NCBI GenBank assembly: GCA_963776055.1
Contig: CAVZLD010000007.1
Location: 274,479 to 338,478, forward strand
Origin: CAVZLD01 sp963776055
GTDB taxonomy: Bacteria > Planctomycetota > Planctomycetia > Pirellulales > Pirellulaceae
Reading direction: 5' to 3'
DNA length: 64,000 nt
The position numbers and the translations under genes were made by a program. The notes beneath the pieces are model-generated. The model ran no database searches and was not told where the DNA came from. It was given only the letters and a program-made list of their open reading frames with translations. Positions 56,739 through 64,000 of the stretch are shown here, piece by piece. Each line of letters starts with the position of its first letter. The first letter of the stretch is position 1.

Positions 56739-57889
56739 TCTCGTGCCCTCGTTGCGGTAGAATGTCGAGAATCGTAGTGATTGCGAACGTAGCGTTCCAT
56801 CCTCCGAACAGATCGACGGCAAGTCAACCGGGACACTGACAACACTGTCTACACAACTGCCCGTTTCCCAGCGGTTTTGACAGTTTCGTAGACGATGGGT
56901 TCCTGAACGTCACGGCTGAAAAGCGCAAGACACGTTTGCGGGATGACGTCATACAATGCGTTCGCCGACTACGCTCCGTGGTGTCCGAATGGGAGGCGTA
57001 GAATGGCAAGAGACAAGCGTCTTTTCCTCGCCGACACTGAGAATCCTGTTGACCGCCCCCAAGACAAATGGGAGATCATCAACATGTCGACGGAGCAGCC
57101 CAAAACTGCGGGGAACAGGCAATCGCGTCGCCCGATTCTTGTCCTCGGTGTGGTCGCCTGCAGAAGTCGTAGAATCTGCTGGGCAAGAGCTTGGGCATGC
57201 GCTGTCAGCCACCGACTGCGGCACGTCGATTCCGCGCCTGTGCCAGGTGGCTTCGTTCTCGCACAAGCGACAAACGCTTCGTCGAGATCTCGGAAGCGTC
57301 ACCGTTCGCAGCACTGAGAACCGATCTCGTTGTCTGGACAGGAGCCAGCAGTCCATCTCCGACCAGTGGAACCCGACCTTTGCCGAGCCGTTGATGCAGA
57401 TTTGAGCGAGTGCGGGAGCCACCACTACGGCGATCTCCCATTCCACGCAGGGCAGTCCATTGGGCGTGACCGCGCAGAGAGTGAGCCGTTCATCGACTTT
57501 TCCGAGTGGCACAGGATCGTCCCGAGGAAGTCGGAGCGCACGCAGAAGAGATCGTCCGCATCGTGATCGGCACAACACCCAGCCATGCCACGGGAATCCG
57601 ACACTACCCCCTTTCCCCCAGACGTGCAGATGCCGTCCCAGCCTGCCCCAATGCATCTCTGCGACGCCTCGCCGGCGCCACGGCGTTATGCCGGGCAGCT
57701 GATGGGTTCCCGATTCACCAGCTGCGCTCCGGACGCTGACCGCGATTCTACAGCAGGCCAGCCCAGACACACAAAAGCCAGATGGCGACTGCGGTTTCCA
57801 GGCGGAATGCCGCTGCCAGGGGAGATGATAGGAACCGCACATATTCTGGCCATCTGCCGGGTAGATCCTTGCCGAACTGTCACCGGCGG
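56739..57889. other. 1.15-kb stretch without a convincing gene
   Basis: Between element 2 and the surface-protein modules. A 338-residue minus-strand frame (56949-57965) and short plus-strand frames exist but show no domain, and the composition looks like out-of-frame reading. The element's right boundary may lie here. Confidence 0.35.
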
Positions 57890-57969
57890 GGACAATGAGG
57901 GCATGGGCCACGGATGGGGTTGGGGAAAGACAGATGAACACCATCGCGGGCTTGATGAGGAGCAATGCA
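57890..57969 (+). promoter_or_regulatory. Conserved leader block of surface module 1
   Basis: Contains GGACAATGAG, ATGGGCCACGGATGGGGTTG and GAACACCATCG, then TGAGGAGCAATGCAATG, the ribosome site and start of the PEP-CTERM gene. The same order and nearly the same bases recur at 61072-61153. Possibly a shared promoter or RNA regulatory element. Confidence 0.6.
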
Positions 57970-58644
57970 ATGATTCGCGGAACACTGATTGCTGGAATGG
58001 CGATTCTTCTGGCTCAGCCATGTGCTGCCCAGCTGGTCGTGGATGACTTCTTGAGCGGGGAACTTTTCGTTCAGGTGACTGAGCCGTATGAAGAAGCTGG
58101 TGTCTCGGTGGACCTTCTGAACGTCTTTGCGTCGGAGCGTCGCGTAAGAATTGGCGACAACGGGACAGGGACGACCACATTCGAAGCAACTGGTGATGGC
58201 ATCCTCAGTTTTCAGACAGATGGGACAGAAGGCATTGGCATCTACTGGGAAGGATTCACTGTTGATGTGACTGCCCCGGAGACCAGGGTTCTGCAGCTAG
58301 ATTTTTCCGACTTCTCTGCAGGCCAGGAGTACCTAGACAAAACGCTGGACGTGGCCATCTACAACTCGCCATCCGGCAAACTGGATGTGGGTGAAATGCG
58401 TTTTGGCGATCTGATGGGCGGAGCCACCGTATTAATTGAGCTAGACGCCATATCGCCAATCGAGCCGTTCGACCTGACGAACGTAACGCAGATTGCCATT
58501 CAGTCACTAGGCGCCAAGCCTGGCACGGCATTTGATCTCGCAGGCGTAACCATAGTCCCAGAACCTGCCGGGGCCGCCCTCATTGTAGTCGGGACTGCGC
58601 TCCTGCTCGGCCACCGGAGAAAGAAGACATTCTCTACGAATTAG
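57970..58644 (+). CDS. Small secreted PEP-CTERM protein, module 1
   Basis: 224 residues from the ATG at 57970 (MIRGTLIAGMAILLAQPCAA, signal peptide), eight bases after GAGGAG. The mature part is a beta-rich domain (VVDDFLSGELFVQVTEPYEE, TRVLQLDFSDFSAGQEYLDK) resembling choice-of-anchor beta-sandwich domains. The C-terminus VPEPAGAALIVVGTALLLGH then RRKK is a PEP-CTERM signal. A VWA-dockerin gene follows after 64 bases and is probably co-transcribed. Its relative in module 2 starts with the same MIRGTL. Confidence 0.85.
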   Translation: MIRGTLIAGMAILLAQPCAAQLVVDDFLSGELFVQVTEPYEEAGVSVDLLNVFASERRVRIGDNGTGTTTFEATGDGILSFQTDGTEGIGIYWEGFTVDVTAPETRVLQLDFSDFSAGQEYLDKTLDVAIYNSPSGKLDVGEMRFGDLMGGATVLIELDAISPIEPFDLTNVTQIAIQSLGAKPGTAFDLAGVTIVPEPAGAALIVVGTALLLGHRRKKTFSTN

Positions 58645-58708
58645 GGTCGTGAGCTGCGTAGGCCCACGTCCTCTGATTTCATTCCGCGTATCCATGGAGT
58701 ACAGGGCC

Positions 58709-60523
58709 ATGAGGGATCGCAAGAGAATTCGTCGGATGACGGTGGAGCTACTCGAAGACAAGCGACTCCTGGCATCATCAGCAGACATCATTTTTCTGAT
58801 TGATGAGTCTGACAGCCAAGCGTCGACTGGAAATGGAAATGCCGTACGGCCGTGGGTTAGCCATATTGTGCCAGAGCTAGAGGAAAAGCTCATAAGCCGG
58901 GGGGATCGGCAATATTGATCCCAACCAGTACGGCATTGTCGCCTTTGGGCAGGGCGACCCCGACGAGGACTACGAACGCGCACGTGTCTTGCGCACAAAT
59001 GGATTTACAGGAGAGCTCTTCACAACGGCAGAACTATTCGACGACTTCTTTGACGACCTCCCGGAAGCCGGTGGGTTCGCCAACGTGGGGGAGCGAGAAG
59101 ACGCCTGGGAAGCAGCTCTAGCTGGGCTCGGGACAGAAGGGTATTTGAAGGAGTATGATTTTCGCCCCAATGCGGCAGTTCACTTTATTGTTGTATCCGA
59201 TGAAACGAGGCAGACGGCGTCAGTCCCAGATCAGGAGCATGTGAACCTAGGGGGAGTTGCGCCAGTCTCACAGACGCCACTATTGACCGAGATCCTAGAC
59301 GACCTGAGACACGAGAATATCGATGCCCAGGGCTTGGAGCTGCTCAATGACGTCGTGGTTACTGTGGTAGCACCATTCTGGTTTGTGCCCGACGCATTCG
59401 GAGCAGACCAGACCGGCGAGAACGACTACTACGAGAGTGTCCTGGGGGTTGACGCTCACATCTTCGATGAGATCAATCTGGACCTAAACAGTGCTGACCC
59501 ACTGCAGGATGTACAGCCAGGAAAAGAAGACGACTACATCGTGTTCAAGTGGCAGGACCACCAATCGTTCTATCCCGAGGAAGACAATCGAATCGTAGCC
59601 GACGACAACAGCGGGGAAAAGGTGCTGGTGTCCATCGAGACGGACGAGGCGATGGACTATCAGTACATCCGAGACCTGTTCAATATTCCGTGTGATGGTG
59701 ACGCTACCGTTGCATGCTTCAAGCCGAATGGCTATCCCAACGAGGTGTTGCCAGACGGGTCCTGGAACCCGTTCCTAGATCCAGACCTTCAAGAACTGGG
59801 GCAGAAATACTTCAGTGCCGAAGAGTATGCGTTCCTGGCCTGGGAGGCACGCGGAACTGCCTGGGACTTCGGTCACATCCAGGATGCATTCACGGGCTGG
59901 ATTGGCACGGACCAGCAAGTGACAGACAACCGAGATAACTTTGCGGGCCATGATGATGAGAACTCGATGTTCTCCATGATGAACGAAGCTTTCGTCGACG
60001 ACACGTTCGAGAAGATCAAGCTGCAGATTGCCGACTTCGACCGGTCGGGCGCATCACTGGCGAAGACATCGACATGATCCAGGAGTTCCACTACACCGGC
60101 AACACGGGCAATGTTCAAGAGCAAGCTTGGTTTGACTTGGATGGATCCGGCGCAATCAATGTCGAAGACATCACGAAGCTTCTTGACGTCACGCTGATGT
60201 TGTGGCCAGGAGACGCAGACGCGGATGGGATATTCAGCACACTTGATGTGGTTCAAGTGTTCGTGGTAGGGGAGTACGAAGACGGCATACCAGATAACTC
60301 GACCTGGTCCGAGGGCGATTGGGATACCGATTTCGACCACGACTTCAACTCGCTCGACATCGTAGCCGCCTGGGTGGAAAACGGCTTGGAGACGGGCTAC
60401 CGGGATGGCATGCTGCCCGTATGGGGCGATAACTTCGTCTACACCAACAGCCTTCTGGTCTACCTCTATCGCTTCCTCGGGGAGGAAACAGTCAACGAGG
60501 TCTACTTCCCCTACTGGGACTGA
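58709..60523 (+). CDS. Surface VWA protein with dockerin-like end, module 1 (two frameshifts)
   Basis: About 604 residues. The start at 58709 gives MRDRKRIRRMTVELLEDKRL then LASSADI, the planctomycete LExR-LLA type N-terminus of exported proteins. The VWA domain has a MIDAS DxSxS (FLIDESDSQAS) and FIVVSDETRQT. The frame shifts near 58910 (a run of six G) and near 60070. The C-terminal 140 residues contain EF-hand-like dockerin loops: DLDGSGAINVEDITKLLDVT, DADADGIFSTLDVVQVFVVG and EGDWDTDFDHDFNSLDIVAA. It probably binds ligands through metal and sits on the cell surface. Confidence 0.85.
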
Positions 60524-61068
60524 GACCGGGGGCCCACGAAGTAACACTAAGCTGTCAGTGAAACTTGCAGAGGTGTGACGATTGGTGAGGGGGTAGCCGA
60601 AGCCCTTTTTGCCTGCCCGCCGAAGGGGCCCCAATTCCCTTGTGCGGTCCGACACGATCGCTGATCGGAGGTCCTCCTGCTTCGGGCGTGGTAGCCACCT
60701 GTAGATGGCACATTCTGAGTGCCAGGACGCACGCAAACAGTCGTGAAAGTGCAAAAGCATGGGGTGGACGCTGCGGGCCTTAGAATCCCCAGAAGTGCCC
60801 CCGAGCCGTGGAACTCGCGCATTGGTCCTGGCGGCACAATCCCCGGCTACATCTTCCGCTGCCGTTGGTGGAAGCCTTGCACGTGACAGGTCCCCGGGGC
60901 TGCCAGCTGTCCTCCCTGACGCATCGCCGTCATTTTACAGCGGTACTCCAGAAGCCGGGGGGTGAATCCAGTCTCCAGGCATGCACACCTGGGCCAGAAG
61001 GGTGCCAGCGGGTTGTTATGAGTCCTTCTCCCGCCGTTCAGCGGGGCAGATGATTGCTTTGCGTTCAG
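60524..61068. other. Spacer between the two surface modules
   Basis: 0.55 kb without a convincing gene. The part near 60575 (TGACGATTGG then a purine-rich stretch) resembles the sequence after module 2 near 63920. The spacer therefore seems to have been duplicated along with the genes. Confidence 0.45.
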
Positions 61069-61153
61069 CATGCAGGACAATGAGAGTATGGGCCACGGAT
61101 GGGGTTGGGGAATGGCAGTTGAACACCATCGGGGCTTAATGAGGAGCAATGCA
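61069..61153 (+). promoter_or_regulatory. Conserved leader block of surface module 2
   Basis: Near-identical to the block before module 1: GGACAATGAG, ATGGGCCACGGATGGGGTTG, GAACACCATCG, ATGAGGAGCAATGCAATG. Two of the few differences are single-base length changes, so the block is not conserved as a protein. Confidence 0.6.
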
Positions 61154-61879
61154 ATGATTCGAGGAACGCTGGTGGCGTGGTTGGCCATCCTCTGCATGAT
61201 GCAGGGCGGAGCCGCTGGTGCAATCATCATCGATGACTTCACAGTCGGGCCTGCTCTGGATACGCGCCCACCATACAGCAGCAATCAGACGATCTCAGTA
61301 TCGCAAGAAGGCCTTGATGTAAACCACGTCTGGGCAGGGGCGCGTTTCATTGATGCCGGTGACTACGGACCGCCAGGGCCAAGTTTCCCGGAGCCAATTA
61401 CAACAATGGCAACCATCCCGTCTGACGGAGGGCACTTTGTCTATTACTCTGAGACGAGGCCCGAAACTATGGGCTTTAACTATGCCGCATCTGCAAATCC
61501 ATTTCGCGATGTGCCCGTGGTCGTGGCTCCACTGGATTTTTCGGTCCCTGGGGCACGGCTCGTGCTAGACGTTGATTATGCACGTAACATGGGTGGCTGG
61601 ATCTTTTTTCGGGCAAGAGATGTCAACGGAGACATAGCAACCAAGAGCGTACCATTTCCCGATTCAGTCAATCCGTTCTCGCTCACTCTTGACCTGGAAT
61701 CGACAGACGGATTTGATCATTCTGCCGTTATGCGCTTAAGGCTCAATTTCTCTCAGCAAAACAACGCTGCACTGTCGCTGGACAATATCGTGTTTGTCCC
61801 TGAGCCAACTGGTTTAATCAGCTTAATGACCGGCGCCCTGCTATGCCTATTGGCCAAAGCCCGGTGGCGCTGCCCGTGA
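61154..61879 (+). CDS. Small secreted PEP-CTERM protein, module 2
   Basis: 241 residues from the ATG at 61154 (MIRGTLVAWLAILCMMQGGA, signal peptide) with GAGGAG upstream. Beta-rich body: AIIIDDFTVGPALDTRPPYS and PLDFSVPGARLVLDVDYARN; the VVDDF/IIDDF start is shared with module 1. The C-terminus FVPEPTGLISLMTGALLCLL then AKARWR is a PEP-CTERM signal. The VWA gene of the module starts 62 bases later. Frame intact. Confidence 0.85.
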   Translation: MIRGTLVAWLAILCMMQGGAAGAIIIDDFTVGPALDTRPPYSSNQTISVSQEGLDVNHVWAGARFIDAGDYGPPGPSFPEPITTMATIPSDGGHFVYYSETRPETMGFNYAASANPFRDVPVVVAPLDFSVPGARLVLDVDYARNMGGWIFFRARDVNGDIATKSVPFPDSVNPFSLTLDLESTDGFDHSAVMRLRLNFSQQNNAALSLDNIVFVPEPTGLISLMTGALLCLLAKARWRCP

Positions 61880-61941
61880 GCCATAGGGCCCTAGCAACAC
61901 AGATGACAAGGATGCAGTCTTCACCAAGAAGGAGTGATGAG

Positions 61942-63798
61942 ATGAAGAAGAGAGTTCTGATGGTCGAGAGACTGGAAAGCCGATGTGTCCTCGCCGCAAG
62001 CGCGGATATCGTACTCCTGGTAGATGAATCATACTCGGCAAGCGACGATTTTTCAGACCCTCAGACGCAAGTATTTGGCGGGTCACTACAGTACTGGGTA
62101 GATGACATGCTGCCAAAGCTAGAGTCCAGATTGGCGGAGAGAGGAATTACAGATACCAGATATGGACTGACGGCGTTTGGTGGAGATGATCCAGACTATC
62201 AGGAATACCGCGCCCGAATCATCGAGGTAACAGAGGGAAATGTCTGGGCAAATGATCCGCAATCGCTGCTGGCAGCCATGGATACACAATTTCAAGATTC
62301 TGGGGGAAATGAAGATGGGTGGCGAGCATTCGACCTGGCAAATGGAAACGAGAGGAATAGTACAGAAGGACCGAAGTACGAGTTCCGATCAAGTGCGGCG
62401 CTGCATCTCATTCTCATTACCGATGAGCAGAGGACTACAAAAGTCGGCGATACCCCGGAAGTCGGACTTGGACTATTCACGCTGGTCAGCAAGGTGACGA
62501 CCGAGAATGCCGTTACCGACGATGGCTTGGACCTCTTAAGCGACGCCGTGGTAACAGCAGTGGTGCCATCCGCATTCACACAGATGACCAATCCGCAGAG
62601 CCAAGACGCATGGAATGACTACCTAGGAATAGACAGGATCGTCGGGGTGGATCTTCACATCGCAAGCGGAATAGATGTCGACCGGAACAGCATGTACAAC
62701 AATGACACGTGTATCGCATTGGGTCTTCAGGACAAGGGCTGCATTAACCCCGATGGAGACTGGACGACAGACGAGGACATGATTACGCTCTTCCGGATTA
62801 AGGACGATAACACGAGGATCGACGTGCAGGAGCTAAATGAACCCGACGCATTCCGCGTCTTCTCCGAGAAGAACCAAGGCGAGGAATACCGGTATGACGA
62901 CATGCGAAGGCGGTTCATCGGCGACCCAAATGACGAGAACTTCGTGCAGTACGACGCAGGCATGGATTTTGATTCATTCCCGGAGTTTGAATTAGACCTG
63001 TTCGATGCGGAAGCGTATTCATTCCTAGCGTGGGAAGCTAAGGGCACGGTCTGGGACTTCGCGTACTTCAACGAAAAATTCGACTCAGGGTACTACGGAA
63101 ATCCGGATCCAGTACCCCCGGCGGATCGATGGCGCGAATTGCGAGATGAAGATGGCGACGGTAATCCTGAGACATGGGTCTACACCAAACCAGAGGTCGA
63201 CGTCTTTACGGAAGCGTTTGTTGATGACCTTCTGGAGAAGACCCTACTCCAGACGATTGACTTCGACGGGATGTTCACTGTGCCAGACCAGCTGATCGAC
63301 AACAGCCCGGCGGGATCGATCCTCCCCGGCTACATCTCGGCTGGTGATATCGACATGATGACGTACTACATGCTGAATCCACCGGGGAATACGACCGACG
63401 CAATCTTTCGGGCAATGGATTTAGCTAGTGAAGACGAACAGGGCAGTCTTGTCGGAGTTCCCGATGGAGTGATCGATCATAATGATCGCGAGTACCTCAT
63501 CGCCATGATGCTGGCGACATGGCCTGGCGACTCAGACCTCAACGGTCGATTTGACAGCCTGGATTTCGTATCAGTGTTCATCGCGGGAGAATACGAAGAC
63601 GGATTACTCCAGAACTCAGTGTGGGCAGAAGGCGACTGGGATGGCGACCTTGACTTTGTGACGAATGACTTTGTGTATGTTTGGATACACGGGGGGTATG
63701 AGCTGTTAGTTGTCAAGCCAGAATTTCTGCCAGTGTGGGGGATAGAAGGAGACCTGTTCTATCGACCAACATGGGCGCCGAGCACTGTGGCACCGTAG
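61942..63798 (+). CDS. Surface VWA protein with dockerin-like end, module 2
   Basis: 618 residues, intact, from the ATG at 61942 with AAGGAG ribosome site. The N-terminus MKKRVLMVERLESRCVLAAS matches the planctomycete exported-protein pattern. The VWA domain has MIDAS DESYS in VLLVDESYSASDD and ILITDEQRTT. The C-terminus has dockerin-type loops DSDLNGRFDSLDFVSVFIAG and EGDWDGDLDFVTNDFVYVWI. It is the paralogue of the module 1 protein (shared SFLAWEAKGTVWDFAY-type stretch and EAFVDDLLEK) and serves as its unbroken reference. Partner and ligand unknown. Confidence 0.9.
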   Translation: MKKRVLMVERLESRCVLAASADIVLLVDESYSASDDFSDPQTQVFGGSLQYWVDDMLPKLESRLAERGITDTRYGLTAFGGDDPDYQEYRARIIEVTEGNVWANDPQSLLAAMDTQFQDSGGNEDGWRAFDLANGNERNSTEGPKYEFRSSAALHLILITDEQRTTKVGDTPEVGLGLFTLVSKVTTENAVTDDGLDLLSDAVVTAVVPSAFTQMTNPQSQDAWNDYLGIDRIVGVDLHIASGIDVDRNSMYNNDTCIALGLQDKGCINPDGDWTTDEDMITLFRIKDDNTRIDVQELNEPDAFRVFSEKNQGEEYRYDDMRRRFIGDPNDENFVQYDAGMDFDSFPEFELDLFDAEAYSFLAWEAKGTVWDFAYFNEKFDSGYYGNPDPVPPADRWRELRDEDGDGNPETWVYTKPEVDVFTEAFVDDLLEKTLLQTIDFDGMFTVPDQLIDNSPAGSILPGYISAGDIDMMTYYMLNPPGNTTDAIFRAMDLASEDEQGSLVGVPDGVIDHNDREYLIAMMLATWPGDSDLNGRFDSLDFVSVFIAGEYEDGLLQNSVWAEGDWDGDLDFVTNDFVYVWIHGGYELLVVKPEFLPVWGIEGDLFYRPTWAPSTVAP

Positions 63799-64000
63799 CA
63801 CCAACAGGCATAGGTCTGGAAGATTTGAATTCCCTGGGTCATATCTCGGGTCCCATCTTCCGCCTGGCCAGCAAGAGACCCTAATGCTGACAAAATGTTA
63901 TCAGGCAGGCTCCTGGACCGATGACGATTGGAGAGGCGGCAGCCTCCGCTCTTCTTGTGCCAGATCTGAAAGGGATCCTAAGCGTCACGTCAACACTTGT
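63799..64000. other. Right edge, probable start of another spacer
   Basis: No gene seen. ATGACGATTGGAGAGG near 63920 matches the spacer after module 1, hinting at a third module beyond the window. Confidence 0.4.

Noticed and set aside
57900..57930. G-quadruplex in the leader block
   Set aside because: Only two runs of four G and shorter ones are present, not the four G-runs of three or more needed for a stable structure.
56949..57965. Minus-strand open frame of 338 residues
   Set aside because: No domain, no signal peptide, composition rich in Cys, Arg and Trp as in out-of-frame GC-rich DNA, and it overlaps the conserved leader of surface module 1.
58900..60080. Programmed frameshifting in the module 1 VWA gene
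   Set aside because: The paralogue in module 2 is unbroken, one site is a run of six G, and similar single-base breaks occur in many unrelated genes here, so sequencing indels are the simpler explanation.

Overview
The window looks like a piece of a planctomycete chromosome, probably from the Pirellulales. This rests on several signs seen together: GC-rich DNA, five proteins ending in PEP-CTERM sorting signals, two surface proteins with the 'LExR-LLA' type N-terminus and planctomycete-style dockerin repeats, a sulfatase, many long low-complexity lipoproteins, and an integrase that resembles those I know from planctomycetes. The organism appears to be a heterotroph that degrades polysaccharide and protein outside the cytoplasm. 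Many clearly recognisable genes are broken by single-base frameshifts, from sodA at the left edge onward. The sequence is therefore probably a draft with residual indels, and a broken gene here should not be read as a pseudogene by default.

Positions 1-37500 are host backbone. They hold sodA (partial), an SDR oxidoreductase, a TPR protein, tRNA-Asp, a secreted M14 carboxypeptidase and a large secreted glycoside hydrolase. A minus-strand cluster galK-tdh-kbl-tag follows, then a cysteine-desulfurase-like protein, nagB, a membrane J-domain protein, a sulfatase, a lipase-like lipoprotein, a YidE/AspT-type transporter and leuA. Next come an ECF sigma factor, ferredoxin, a PfkB sugar kinase, an APH-type kinase, an HtrA protease, a Tat-exported TIM-barrel protein, a PEP-CTERM repeat protein and a REP-associated transposase. 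The leuA leader holds a strong candidate attenuator: a 19-residue peptide with eight leucines, a Rho-independent terminator, and all three mutually exclusive pairings of the classical model.

Positions 37510-49905 hold an integrative element inserted into the anticodon arm of tRNA-Leu(UAA). A 46-bp direct repeat of the tRNA 5' half marks both ends. Inside are an integrase, an excisionase-like protein, a DUF6338 protein, a HTH plus GIY-YIG-like nuclease, a P-loop replicative helicase and many small unknown genes, almost all on the minus strand and heavily frameshifted. One element gene is split by a 1.2-kb cassette carrying a PEP-CTERM gene, flanked by 24-bp direct repeats.

Positions 50057-56738 hold a second, unrelated element next to the 3' end of the same tRNA: integrase, excisionase, unknown protein, DUF3987 helicase-like protein, CHC2/Toprim primase and a small HTH protein in overlapping minus-strand order, plus a large unknown gene upstream.

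Positions 57890-63798 hold two tandem copies of a two-gene module: a small PEP-CTERM protein followed by a VWA-dockerin surface protein. Each copy is preceded by a nearly identical leader of about 95 bp. The pair looks like a secreted and anchored surface system that has duplicated locally; its function is unknown.
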